A DNA stretch of 64,000 bases from NCBI RefSeq assembly GCF_047600445.1, contig NZ_JASGKT010000001.1, positions 496,001 to 560,000 of the forward strand, written 5' to 3'. The translations under genes were made by a program, and so were the position numbers. Numbering within the stretch: position 1 is the first letter of the stretch; each line of letters opens with the position of its first letter. This DNA comes from Piscinibacter sp047600445 (lineage in GTDB: Bacteria; Pseudomonadota; Gammaproteobacteria; Burkholderiales; Burkholderiaceae_C). The notes beneath the pieces were generated by a model that saw only the letters and a list, made by a program, of their open reading frames with translations, searched no databases and was not told where the DNA came from. Shown here in pieces: positions 53,624-61,615 of the stretch.

Positions 53624-53669
53624 GGTGCGAGAACCAGAAGTACGCAAAAAAGAAGTTGCGCGAAGACAT
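53595..53669 (-). CDS. aroG leader peptide, Phe/Tyr/Trp-rich
   Basis: A 24-codon reading frame from the ATG at 53669 to the TAA at 53597-53595. The peptide begins MSSRNFFFAYFWFS, so residues 6-13 hold five Phe, one Tyr and one Trp among eight. The remainder is HRPADGEAGA. Such a run of the pathway's end products, directly before a terminator and a DAHP synthase gene, is the mark of a ribosome-mediated attenuator like pheL of enterobacteria. The start is 21 bases after the tldD stop. A weak AGAG lies at Shine-Dalgarno distance. No clear promoter was found, so transcription may start within tldD or read through from it. Confidence 0.82.
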   Translation of the reverse strand: MSSRNFFFAYFWFSHRPADGEAGA

Positions 53670-53690
53670 GGGCGGCACTCTACCACACGG

Positions 53691-55166
53691 CTACGCGGTG
53701 CCGCCCACCGTGAGTTTGTCGATGCGCAAAGTTGGCTGCCCCACGCCCACAGGCACGCTCTGGCCGTCCTTGCCGCACACGCCGATGCCGCTGTCCAGCG
53801 CCATGTCGTCGCCGATCGCGCTGACGCGCGTCAGCGCGTCCGGGCCGTTGCCGATGATGGTCGCGCCCTTCACCGGGTACTGGATGCGGCCGTTCTCGAC
53901 CCAGTAGGCCTCGCTGGCCGAGAACACGAACTTGCCGCTGGTGATGTCGACCTGCCCGCCGCCGAAGTTGGTGGCGTACAGCCCGCGCTTCAGGCCGGCG
54001 ACGATCTCCTCGGCCGGGCGCGTGCCGCCGAGCATGTAGGTGTTGGTCATGCGCGGCATCGGCACTGCGGCGTAGCTCTCGCGCCGGCCGTTGCCGGTGG
54101 GCTTCACCTTCATCAGCCGCGCGTTCATCGCGTCCTGGATGTAGCCCTTGAGGATGCCGTCCTCGATCAGCACGTTGCACTGCGAGGCATGGCCCTCGTC
54201 GTCGACGTTGAGCGATCCGCGCCGGTCGGGCAGGGTGCCGTCGTCGAGCACCGTCACGCCCCTGGCCGCGACGCGCTGGCCGATGCGGCCGGAGAACGCG
54301 CTCGAGCCCTTGCGGTTGAAGTCGCCCTCCAGCCCGTGGCCCACCGCCTCGTGCAGCAGCACGCCGGGCCAGCCGGGGCCGAGCACCACGCTCATCTCGC
54401 CGGCCTTGGCCGGGCGCGATTCGAGGTTCGTCAGCGCGGCGCGCACCGCCTTGTCGACGTACGCTTCGATCACGCCGTCGTGGAAGAAGCCGAAGCCGAA
54501 GCGCCCGCCGCCGCCCGAGCTGCCGACCTCGCGGCGCACCTGGCCGGCGATGGTCTGCTCGGCGATCACCGTCACCGACACGCGCACCAGCGGCCGCACG
54601 TCGGCGGCCAGCGTGCCGTCGGCGCGCGCCACCAGCACCACGTCGTATTCGCCGGCCAGGCCGGCCATCACCTGCGCGATGCGCGGGTCCTTGGCGCGCG
54701 CGAGCTTCTCGATGCGTTCGAGCAGCGCCACCTTCTGCGTGCTGTCGAGCGTGGCGATCGGGTCCATCGGCGCGTAGAGGATGCGGCTGGCGGCCACCTT
54801 GCGCGGCGCGTCCACCCTGATGCGCCGGCTCTGCCCGGCCGCGGCGATGCTGCGCACCGTCGCCGCGGCGTCGAGCAGCGCGGCCTCGGAGATGTCGTCG
54901 GAATAGGCGAAGGCGGTCTTCTCGCCGGCCACCGCGCGCACGCCCACGCCCTGGTCGATGCCGAAGCTGCCGCTCTTGACGATGCCTTCCTCCAGGCTCC
55001 AGCCCTCGCTGCGCGTGTACTGGAAATACAGGTCGGCGTCGTCGATGCGGTGCGTGGCGATGGTGGCCAGCGCCTTGGCGAGCGTCGCCTCGCTCAGCCC
55101 GAAGGGTTCGAGCAGCAGCGAACGCGCGATGGCCAGGCGTTCGATGGTCGGTTCGCGGGAGATCAT
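53691..55166 (-). CDS. tldD: metalloprotease TldD
   Basis: TldD forms a heterodimeric zinc metalloprotease with TldE/PmbA. It processes peptides such as microcin B17 precursor and degrades unfolded peptides, including CcdA. The 491-aa protein has the HExxxH zinc motif as HEAVGH in PGVLLHEAVGHGLEGD. SLNVDDEGHASQCNVLIEDG and the C-terminal glycine-rich blocks are typical. The partner pmbA is not in this window, as is common. The gene is transcribed toward aroG with the leader peptide in between, so its 3' end may hold the aroG promoter. Confidence 0.95.
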   Translation of the reverse strand: MISREPTIERLAIARSLLLEPFGLSEATLAKALATIATHRIDDADLYFQYTRSEGWSLEEGIVKSGSFGIDQGVGVRAVAGEKTAFAYSDDISEAALLDAAATVRSIAAAGQSRRIRVDAPRKVAASRILYAPMDPIATLDSTQKVALLERIEKLARAKDPRIAQVMAGLAGEYDVVLVARADGTLAADVRPLVRVSVTVIAEQTIAGQVRREVGSSGGGGRFGFGFFHDGVIEAYVDKAVRAALTNLESRPAKAGEMSVVLGPGWPGVLLHEAVGHGLEGDFNRKGSSAFSGRIGQRVAARGVTVLDDGTLPDRRGSLNVDDEGHASQCNVLIEDGILKGYIQDAMNARLMKVKPTGNGRRESYAAVPMPRMTNTYMLGGTRPAEEIVAGLKRGLYATNFGGGQVDITSGKFVFSASEAYWVENGRIQYPVKGATIIGNGPDALTRVSAIGDDMALDSGIGVCGKDGQSVPVGVGQPTLRIDKLTVGGTA

Positions 55167-55228
55167 GGCGGCGCGTCCTGGAGGGTTCGGGCCATTCTAG
55201 GAGCCGGCGTGCGGCGGAAGGCTTCGCG

Positions 55229-55252
55229 TGGCTTTACCTGGCTTTACGTGGC
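55229..55252. repeat. tandem TGGCTTTAC repeat
   Basis: TGGCTTTAC occurs at 55229-55237 and 55239-55247, followed by TGGC, a ten-base period. It lies in the divergent gap between tldD and the small secreted protein gene. A helical-turn period suggests side-by-side protein binding. Confidence 0.4.
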
Positions 55253-55321
55253 GACGGTGAACGATGCGCGCGGCACGCTCGTTGGAAGGCGGTCACTCAC
55301 GACAACGAAAGGACACGCACC

Positions 55322-55645
55322 ATGTTGAAGCTTCGCACCCTCGCCGCCGCTGCGCTGGCGCTGGCCGCCGCCGGCGCCTTCGCCGCCGCCGACACCCCGG
55401 GCGTCGACCAGCGCCAGGCGAACCAGGAAAAGCGCATCGACCAGGGCATCGCCTCGGGCCAGCTCAACAAGCGCGAGACGCACCGCCTCGAACGCGAGCA
55501 GCATGTCGTCGACCACGCCGAGAACAAGGCCAAGGCCGACGGCACCGTCACCCGCGCCGAGCGCCGCCGCCTGCACAAGATGCAGAACCACGCCAGCCGC
55601 GACATCCGCCGCCAGAAGCACGACGCGCAGACGGCCAAACCCTGA
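55322..55645 (+). CDS. small secreted basic protein of unknown function
   Basis: A 107-aa protein with a clear Sec signal peptide (MLKLRTLAAAALALAAAGAF, cleavage expected after AFA). The mature part is rich in Lys, Arg, Gln and His, with regular helix-forming patterns such as QRQANQEKRIDQGI and TRAERRRLHKMQNHASRDI. No family is recognised with confidence; similar short periplasmic proteins occur in Burkholderiales. ADGTVTRAE has a faint EF-hand-like look, without enough acidic ligands to call. A Shine-Dalgarno (AAAGGA) precedes it. It converges on rsmI with five bases between. Confidence 0.75.
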   Translation: MLKLRTLAAAALALAAAGAFAAADTPGVDQRQANQEKRIDQGIASGQLNKRETHRLEREQHVVDHAENKAKADGTVTRAERRRLHKMQNHASRDIRRQKHDAQTAKP

Positions 55646-55650
55646 TCCGG

Positions 55651-56574
55651 TCAGGCCTCGGCGTCCCGTTTGCGCGCCAGCGCGCGCGCGTACAGCGCGT
55701 TGCGCGGCGCGCCGGTCAGCTCCACGGCCAGCGCCACCGCCTGCTTGAGCGGCAGCGCGGCCAGCAGCGTGTCGAGCACGCGGTCGTGCGCCGCCAGCGC
55801 GGCGTCGGCGCCGGCCGCCGGCGCGCTCGCGGCGTGCAGCACCAGCACGAACTCGCCGCGCAGGCGGTTGCCGTCTTCGGCCAGCCAGCCGGGCAGCGCC
55901 GCGCAGCGCAGCGTGTGCACCGATTCGAACTGCTTGGTCAGCTCGCGGCACACCGTCAGCGTGCGCTCGCCGCAGGCCGCGGCGAGGTCGCGCGCCAGCG
56001 CCTCGATGCGGTGCGGCGCTTCGTAGACGATGGCGGTGCGCGCGTCGGCCGCGAGGGCTTGCAGCGCCGCGGCGCGCTCGCCGCCCTTGGCCGGCAGGAA
56101 GGCGTGGAACACGAAGCCCTGGCCGTTTGCGTCGCCGGCCACGCTCAGCGCCGCCGCCGCCGCGCTCGCGCCGGGCAGCGGAATGCAGCGCTGGCCGGCC
56201 GCGTTCACCGCCGCGACCAGCGCCGCGCCGGGGTCGCTGACGGCGGGCGTGCCGGCGTCGCTGACGAAGGCGATGCGCTCGCCGCGCGCCAGCCGCGCGA
56301 TCACGCCGGCGGCGGCTTCGCGCTCGTTGTGCTCGTGCACCGCCAGCAGCGGCTTGTCGGCGATGCCCAGCGCGCGCAGCAGCGGCGCGCTGTGGCGCGT
56401 GTCCTCGCAGGCGACGGCGTCGGCCAGCGCCAGCAGGTGGATGGCGCGCAGGCTCAGGTCGGCGAGGTTGCCGATCGGCGTGGCGACGACGTAGAGTGCG
56501 CCGGCCGGATAACTCTGGCCACCGGCGGCGGCCGAAGCCGCCTGCCGCAGCAGCGAGGCGTCGATGGAGTTCAC
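55651..56574 (-). CDS. rsmI: 16S rRNA (cytidine1402-2'-O)-methyltransferase RsmI
   Basis: RsmI methylates the ribose of C1402 in the decoding centre using S-adenosylmethionine. The 307-aa protein has the tetrapyrrole-methylase fold with LYVVATPIGNLADLSLRA at the start and IAFVSDAGTPAVSDPG as the SAM loop. It starts at a GTG (56574); earlier in-frame starts lie within the divergent yraN gene. Its start overlaps the yraN start by 11 bases on opposite strands. This rsmI/yraN/diaA/dolP neighbourhood (yraL-N-O-P in E. coli) is widely conserved. Confidence 0.92.
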   Translation of the reverse strand: MNSIDASLLRQAASAAAGGQSYPAGALYVVATPIGNLADLSLRAIHLLALADAVACEDTRHSAPLLRALGIADKPLLAVHEHNEREAAAGVIARLARGERIAFVSDAGTPAVSDPGAALVAAVNAAGQRCIPLPGASAAAAALSVAGDANGQGFVFHAFLPAKGGERAAALQALAADARTAIVYEAPHRIEALARDLAAACGERTLTVCRELTKQFESVHTLRCAALPGWLAEDGNRLRGEFVLVLHAASAPAAGADAALAAHDRVLDTLLAALPLKQAVALAVELTGAPRNALYARALARKRDAEA

Positions 56575-56950
56575 GGGAAAACGGCGGACGACGAAGGCGA
56601 TCGGTGACGAAGGCGAGGCGCTCGCCCTTGCGCACCTGAAGCGCGCCGGGCTGGTGCTGGTGGAGCGCAATTATCGGGTCGCGCACGGCCCGCACGCGCG
56701 TGGCGGCGAGGTCGACCTGATTCTGCGCGAGCGCGACGGCACGCTGGTCTTCGCCGAAGTGCGCGCTCGCGCCGGCGCCGGCCACGGCGGCGCGGCCGCC
56801 AGCATAGGCGCGGCCAAGCAGCGCCGCATCGTGCTGGCCGCGCAGCACTACCTGATGCGCTGGGCCAGTCCGCCGCCTTGCCGCTTCGACGTGGTGGCGA
56901 TAGACGCCGGGCGCGTCGAGTGGCTGCGTGGGGCGTTCGAGGCGGCCTGA
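56564..56950 (+). CDS. yraN: YraN family protein (UPF0102)
   Basis: A 128-aa UPF0102 protein, related in fold to PD-(D/E)xK endonucleases. GDEGEALALAHLKRAGLVLV and GGEVDLILRERDGTLVFAEV carry the conserved Glu, Asp and E-V-x pattern. Activity is unproven. It starts at 56564, overlapping the divergent rsmI start, so their promoters must lie inside each other's coding regions. It is followed by diaA after 66 bases. Confidence 0.9.
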   Translation: MEFTGKRRTTKAIGDEGEALALAHLKRAGLVLVERNYRVAHGPHARGGEVDLILRERDGTLVFAEVRARAGAGHGGAAASIGAAKQRRIVLAAQHYLMRWASPPPCRFDVVAIDAGRVEWLRGAFEAA

Positions 56951-56980
56951 GCGGGGCGCACCAGCGTGGTGAGCACGGAA

Positions 56981-57008
56981 CTGTCAGGGTAAGCCCTTGT
57001 CTTATGAT
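56981..57008 (+). promoter_or_regulatory. candidate promoter of diaA
   Basis: CTGTCA (56981-56986) and TATGAT (57003-57008) with a 16-base spacer resemble a sigma70 promoter. The expected start site is only a few bases before the diaA ATG at 57017, so the leader would be very short or absent. Confidence 0.45.
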
Positions 57009-57016
57009 GCCCGCCC

Positions 57017-57613
57017 ATGCTCGAACAACGCATCCAGCAGCAGTTCTTCGACAGCGCCGACCTCAAGTACGCCGCCGCCGAGATGCTCGCCAAGCCGATC
57101 GCCGACGCCGTCAACGCGGTGGTCGGCTGCATCACGGCCGGCGGCAAGGTGCTGGTGTGCGGCAACGGCGGCTCGGCGAGCAACGCGCAGCACTTCGCGG
57201 CCGGTTTCGTCGGCCGTTTCGAGCGCGAACGGCCTGGCCTCGCGGCGCTGGCGCTGAGCACCGACAGCGCGCTGCTCACCGCGGTGGGCAAGGACTACGG
57301 CTTCGACACGGTGTTCGCCAAGCAGGTGCAGGCGCTGGGCTCGCCCGGCGACGTGCTGCTGGCCATCAGCACCGGCGGCCAGTCGGGCGACGTGCTGGCG
57401 GCGGTGGACGCCGCCCGGGCCAAGGACATGACGGTGATCGCGCTGACCGGCCGCGGCGGCGGCCGGCTGCGCGAGCGCCTCGGCGAGACCGACGTGCACG
57501 TCTGCGTGCCGCACGAACGCGGCGCGCGCATCCAGGAGCTGCACCTGCTGGTGCTGCACTGCCTGTGCGACGCGGTCGACCTCCAGCTTCTGGGAGAACA
57601 GGACAACACATGA
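57017..57613 (+). CDS. diaA: SIS-domain protein, DiaA/GmhA-like
   Basis: A 198-aa SIS (sugar isomerase) domain protein. GKVLVCGNGGSASNAQHFAA is the phosphosugar-binding loop and LLAISTGGQSGDVL a further conserved block. GmhA is sedoheptulose-7-phosphate isomerase, whereas DiaA binds DnaA and promotes replication initiation. Position between yraN and a BON-domain lipoprotein gene matches E. coli yraN-diaA-dolP, so DiaA is favoured. A heptose-synthesis role cannot be excluded. It overlaps dolP (ATGA). Confidence 0.85.
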   Translation: MLEQRIQQQFFDSADLKYAAAEMLAKPIADAVNAVVGCITAGGKVLVCGNGGSASNAQHFAAGFVGRFERERPGLAALALSTDSALLTAVGKDYGFDTVFAKQVQALGSPGDVLLAISTGGQSGDVLAAVDAARAKDMTVIALTGRGGGRLRERLGETDVHVCVPHERGARIQELHLLVLHCLCDAVDLQLLGEQDNT

Positions 57614-58248
57614 CCCATCGACGCCTCTTCGCTCTTCGTCGCCCCGCCCTGCTGATCGCCGGCCTCGCCGCCGCGACGGCGCTCTCGGCCTGCGCGCCGC
57701 TGCTGGTCGGCGGCGCCGTGGTCGGCACCTCGATGGTGGTGACCGACCGCCGCACCTCGGGCACGCAGCTCGAGGACCAGTCCATCGAGATCAAGGGCCA
57801 GACGCGCGTGCGCGAGGCGGTCGGCGAGCGCGGCCACGTCACCATCACCAGCTACAACCGCAACCTGCTGCTGACCGGCGAGGTGGCCGCCGAGACCGAC
57901 AAGGTGGCCGTCGAGCAGGCGGTCGCCAAGATCGAGGGCGTGCGCGCGGTGGTCAACGAGCTGGCGGTGATGGGCTCGTCGTCGATCGCCAGCCGCTCCA
58001 GCGACCTGGTGCTGACCAGCAAGGTCAAGGCGAGCTACGTCGACGCCAAGGACGTGTTCGCCAACGCCATCAAGGTCGTCACCGAGCGCGGCACCGTCTA
58101 CCTGATGGGCCGCGTCACCGAGCGCGAGGCGACCCGCGCCACCGACATCGCGCGCGGCGTGCCGGGCGTGCAGAAGGTGGTGAAGGTCTTCGAGGTCATC
58201 ACCGAGGCAGAGCTGGCCGAGATCCAGCCCAAGCAGGCCCAGAAATAG
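57610..58248 (+). CDS. dolP: BON-domain outer-membrane lipoprotein DolP (YraP)
   Basis: A 212-aa lipoprotein with signal peptide and lipobox LSAC, Cys28, followed by two BON domains (about residues 60-125 and 135-205). GHVTITSYNRNLLLTGEVA and GTVYLMGRVTEREATRATD are the BON strands. DolP supports outer-membrane integrity and BAM activity in E. coli. The N-terminal LVGGAVVGTSMVVTDRRTSG is the conserved YraP opening. It is translationally coupled to diaA and followed by a GC palindrome. Confidence 0.92.
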   Translation: MTHRRLFALRRPALLIAGLAAATALSACAPLLVGGAVVGTSMVVTDRRTSGTQLEDQSIEIKGQTRVREAVGERGHVTITSYNRNLLLTGEVAAETDKVAVEQAVAKIEGVRAVVNELAVMGSSSIASRSSDLVLTSKVKASYVDAKDVFANAIKVVTERGTVYLMGRVTEREATRATDIARGVPGVQKVVKVFEVITEAELAEIQPKQAQK

Positions 58249-58264
58249 GGCCCCCAATCGCTTG

Positions 58265-58322
58265 CGCTCCTGCCCCCGAGGGGCGCCAGGCGCCCGCCTT
58301 GGGGCGGCCCGGCGGCGGGCGC
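58265..58322. repeat. dispersed intergenic GC palindrome, variant copy 3
   Basis: GCTCCTGCCCCCGAGGGGCG (from 58265) resembles the palindrome at 122 and 38471, shortened by a base or two on each side. It is followed by a second GC-rich inverted segment (GCGCCCGCCTTGGGGCGG region). It sits between the convergent dolP and dehydrogenase genes and could serve as a bidirectional hairpin terminator. Confidence 0.55.
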
Positions 58323-58332
58323 AAACAGCAAC

Positions 58333-59244
58333 TCAGCGCAGCCGCTTGATCAGGCTCGAGGTGTCGAGCCGGTTGCCGCCGCCGGCCTGCACGTCGGCGT
58401 AGAACTGGTCGACCAGCGCCGTGACCGGCAGCCGCGCGCCGTTGCGCTTGGCTTCGTCGAGGCACAGGCCGAGGTCCTTGCGCATCCAGTCGACCGCGAA
58501 GCCGAAGTCGAACTTGTCGTCGACCATCGTCGGCCCGCGGTTGTCCATCTGCCAGCTCTGCGCGGCGCCCTTGCCGATCACGCCGAGCACGGCCTTCATG
58601 TCCAGCCCGGCGCGCTCGCCGAAGGCGATGGCTTCGGCCAGGCCCTGCACCAGCCCGGCGATGGCGATCTGGTTGACCATCTTGGCGAGCTGCCCGGCGC
58701 CGTTCGGCCCGAGCAGCGTGACCGCCTTGGCGAAGGCCAGCGCCACCGGGCGGATCGTCTCGAAGGCCTGGGCGTCGCCGCCGCACATCACCGTCAGCGC
58801 GCCGTTGATCGCGCCGAGGTTGCCGCCCGACACCGGCGCGTCGATGAACTGCAGGCCGCGCTTGTGCGCCTCGGCGCCGAGTTCGCGCGCGACCTCGGCC
58901 GAGGCCGTGGTGTGGTCGACGAAGATCGCGCCCGGCCGCATGCCGGCGAAGGCGCCGTGCTCGCCCAGCACCACCGCGCGCAGGTCGTCGTCGTTGCCGA
59001 CGCAGGCGAACACGATGTCGGCGTCCTGCGCGGCCTCGCGCGGCGTCGGCGCGCTGCGGCCGCCGTACTCGGCGGCCCAGGCCGCCGCCTTGGCGGCGCT
59101 GCGGTTGTAGACGGTGGTGCGGTGCCCGGCGCGCGCCAGGTGGCCGGCCATCGGCAGGCCCATCACGCCGAGGCCGAGGAAGGCGACGCTGCGCGCCGGC
59201 GTCGGCTCGTAGGTCTTGGAGGCGGTCGTGCTGTTCGTGCTCAT
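58333..59244 (-). CDS. NAD(P)-dependent beta-hydroxyacid dehydrogenase
   Basis: A 303-aa member of the 3-hydroxyisobutyrate dehydrogenase family. SVAFLGLGVMGLPMAGHLAR is the Rossmann motif, FIDAPVSGGNLGAINGALTV the substrate loop, and the catalytic Lys lies in AGQLAKMVNQIAI. It shares the fold with mmsB at 32730 but differs in the loop, so the substrate may be tartronate semialdehyde, glyoxylate or succinic semialdehyde. The start at 59244 is the first Met giving a short leader before the fold. It is downstream of pilU in the same direction after 29 bases. Confidence 0.85.
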   Translation of the reverse strand: MSTNSTTASKTYEPTPARSVAFLGLGVMGLPMAGHLARAGHRTTVYNRSAAKAAAWAAEYGGRSAPTPREAAQDADIVFACVGNDDDLRAVVLGEHGAFAGMRPGAIFVDHTTASAEVARELGAEAHKRGLQFIDAPVSGGNLGAINGALTVMCGGDAQAFETIRPVALAFAKAVTLLGPNGAGQLAKMVNQIAIAGLVQGLAEAIAFGERAGLDMKAVLGVIGKGAAQSWQMDNRGPTMVDDKFDFGFAVDWMRKDLGLCLDEAKRNGARLPVTALVDQFYADVQAGGGNRLDTSSLIKRLR

Positions 59245-59273
59245 GGGCCGATTCTGACCCAGGATGCGAACCC

Positions 59274-60410
59274 TCAGACGATCGTCAGGTGTTCGGTGCC
59301 GGCGGCCAGGTCGGCGTTGCGCGCGCGCTGGCTGTGCAGCTTGACCTGCAGGCGCAGGTCGTTCACCGAGTCGGCGTTGCGCAGGATGTCCTCGTAGGTG
59401 ACGAGGTTGCTCTCGTACAGGTCGAACAGCGCCTGGTCGAAGGTCTGCATGCCCAGCTCGCGCGAGCGCTTCATCAGGTCCTTGATGTCGGCGACCTCGC
59501 CCTTGAAGATCATGTCGGCGATCAGCGGCGTGTTCAGCAGGATCTCCACCGCCGCGATGCGGCCCTTGCCCTCCTGGCGCGGCAGCAGGCGCTGCGAGAC
59601 CAGGCCCTTGAGGTTGAGCGACAGGTCCATCAGCAACTGGGCGCGGCGCTCCTCGGGGAAGAAGTTGATGATGCGGTCCAGCGCCTGGTTGGCGCTGTTG
59701 GCGTGCAGCGTGGCCATGCACAGGTGGCCGGTCTCGGCGAAGGCCACCGCGTGCTCCATCGTCTCGCGGTCGCGGATCTCGCCCATCAGGATCACGTCGG
59801 GCGCCTGGCGCAGCGTGTTCTTCAGCGCCTGCTCCCAGCCGTCGGTGTCGATGCCGACCTCGCGCTGCGTGACGATGCAGTTCTTGTGCGGATGCACGAA
59901 CTCGACCGGATCCTCGATCGTGATGATGTGGCCGTGCGAGTTCTCGTTGCGGTAGTCGACCATCGCCGCCAGCGAGGTGCTCTTGCCCGAGCCGGTGGCG
60001 CCGACGAAGATCACCAGGCCGCGCTTGGTCATCGCCACGTCCTTGAGGATCTGCGGCAGGTTCAGGTTGTCGATGGTCGGCAACTGCTGCGGGATGGTCC
60101 GCATCACCATCCCGACGTTGCCCTGCTGCACGAAGGCGTTGACGCGGAAGCGCCCGATGCCCTGCGGCGAGATCGCGAAGTTGCACTCCTTGGTCTTCTC
60201 GAACTCGGCGGCCTGCTTGTCGTTCATCACCGAGCGCGTCAGCGCCAGCGTGTGCGCGCCGGTCAGCGGCTGCGGCGACACCTTGGTGACCTTGCCGTCG
60301 ACCTTGATCGCGGGCGGGAAGTCGGCGGTGAGGAAGAGGTCCGAGCCGTTGCGGCTGACCATCAGGCGCAGCAGGTCGTTGACGAACTTGGATGCCTGGT
60401 CGCGTTCCAT
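59274..60410 (-). CDS. pilU: type IV pilus retraction ATPase PilU
   Basis: PilU is a PilT paralogue that assists pilus retraction. The 378-aa protein has Walker A FVGATGSGKSTSLAAMVD, Asp box ITIEDPVEFVHPHKN and Walker B GEIRDRETMEHAV. It lacks the AIRNLIRE motif of PilT; the matching segment reads NTPLIADMIFKGEVADIKDL. A longer C-terminal tail is typical of PilU. It lies downstream of pilT, with a 93-base gap holding a strong hairpin, and has its own AGGAG. Confidence 0.94.
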   Translation of the reverse strand: MERDQASKFVNDLLRLMVSRNGSDLFLTADFPPAIKVDGKVTKVSPQPLTGAHTLALTRSVMNDKQAAEFEKTKECNFAISPQGIGRFRVNAFVQQGNVGMVMRTIPQQLPTIDNLNLPQILKDVAMTKRGLVIFVGATGSGKSTSLAAMVDYRNENSHGHIITIEDPVEFVHPHKNCIVTQREVGIDTDGWEQALKNTLRQAPDVILMGEIRDRETMEHAVAFAETGHLCMATLHANSANQALDRIINFFPEERRAQLLMDLSLNLKGLVSQRLLPRQEGKGRIAAVEILLNTPLIADMIFKGEVADIKDLMKRSRELGMQTFDQALFDLYESNLVTYEDILRNADSVNDLRLQVKLHSQRARNADLAAGTEHLTIV

Positions 60411-60467
60411 TCTGCAGATCTCCTATCTCTGTCCACGGCCTCGCAGAGCTCGGCCGGTTCGGCAGGC

Positions 60468-60495
60468 GTGCGTCGGTCCGCAGGGACCGGCGCAC
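60468..60495. terminator. hairpin between pilT and pilU
   Basis: GTGCGTCGGTCC (60468-60479) and GGACCGGCGCAC (60484-60495) pair over 12 positions with one G-T wobble, with loop GCAG. There is no U-tract. It may be a partial terminator or mRNA-processing site that sets pilT and pilU levels apart. Confidence 0.45.
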
Positions 60496-60503
60496 GTCCG
60501 GCC

Positions 60504-61547
60504 TCACCCCGGGAAGTTCTCGGGGAACTTGGCCTTCATGCGCGCCTCGGCGGGCGAGACCACGTTGCGGCGCACCAGCTCGGCGAGGTTCTGGTCGAGC
60601 GTGGTCATGCCGATGTTGTTGCCGGTCTGGATCGCCGAGTACATCTGCGCGATCTTGTTCTCGCGGATCAGGTTGCGGATGGCCGCGGTGCCCAGCATGA
60701 TCTCGTGCGCCGCCACGCGGCCCGAGCCGTCCTTGGTCTTGCACAGCGTCTGCGAGATCACGCCGATCAGCGATTCCGACAGCATCGCGCGCACCATCTC
60801 CTTCTCGGCCGCCGGGAACACGTCGACCACGCGGTCGACCGTCTTGGCGGCGCTCGAGGTGTGCAGCGTGCCGAACACCAAGTGGCCGGTCTCGGCGGCG
60901 GTCAGCGCCAGGCGGATGGTTTCCAGGTCGCGCATTTCGCCGACCAGGATGGCGTCCGGGTCCTCGCGCAGCGCCGAGCGCAGCGCGTTGGCGAAGCTCA
61001 GCGTGTGCGGGCCCACCTCGCGCTGGTTGACCAGGCACTTCTTCGACTCGTGCACGAACTCGATCGGGTCTTCCACCGTCAGCACGTGGCCGAACTCGTT
61101 CTCGTTGAGGTGGTTGACCATCGCCGCCAGCGTGGTCGACTTGCCCGAGCCGGTCGGCCCCGTCACCAGCACCAGCCCGCGCGGCTTGAGCGCCAGCTCG
61201 GCGAACACCTTGGGCGCGTTGAGCTGCTCGAGCGTCAGGATCTTCGAGGGAATCGTGCGGAACACCGCGCCCGCGCCGCGGTTCTGGTTGAAGGCGTTGA
61301 CGCGGAAGCGCGCCAGGCCCTGGATCTCGAACGAGAAGTCGCACTCCAGCGTCTCCTCGTAGGCCTTGCGCTGGGCGTCGTTCATGATGTCGTACACCAT
61401 GTCGTGCACCTGCTTGTGCTCGAGCGGGTCGACGTTGATGCGCCGCACGTCGCCGTGCACGCGGATCATCGGCGGCAGGCCCGACGAGAGGTGCAGGTCG
61501 GACGCCTTGTTCTTGACCGAGAACGCCAGCAGTTGGGTGATGTCCAT
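60504..61547 (-). CDS. pilT: type IV pilus retraction ATPase PilT
   Basis: PilT is the hexameric motor that depolymerises type IV pili for twitching motility. The 347-aa protein starts MDITQLLAFSVKNKASDLHL. Walker A is VTGPTGSGKSTTLAAMVN, the Asp box LTVEDPIEFVHESKK and Walker B GEMRDLETIRLALT. The retraction motif AIRNLIRE is present in GTAAIRNLIRENKIAQM. It is divergent from yggS, the usual proteobacterial arrangement. Pilus assembly genes are not in the window. Confidence 0.96.
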   Translation of the reverse strand: MDITQLLAFSVKNKASDLHLSSGLPPMIRVHGDVRRINVDPLEHKQVHDMVYDIMNDAQRKAYEETLECDFSFEIQGLARFRVNAFNQNRGAGAVFRTIPSKILTLEQLNAPKVFAELALKPRGLVLVTGPTGSGKSTTLAAMVNHLNENEFGHVLTVEDPIEFVHESKKCLVNQREVGPHTLSFANALRSALREDPDAILVGEMRDLETIRLALTAAETGHLVFGTLHTSSAAKTVDRVVDVFPAAEKEMVRAMLSESLIGVISQTLCKTKDGSGRVAAHEIMLGTAAIRNLIRENKIAQMYSAIQTGNNIGMTTLDQNLAELVRRNVVSPAEARMKAKFPENFPG

Positions 61548-61615
61548 GGAGGTGCGGATTGAACGGCGCGCCGGGCGCGCGGAAGGCCTCGCCGCGTGGA
61601 TACTCTCGAACGATT

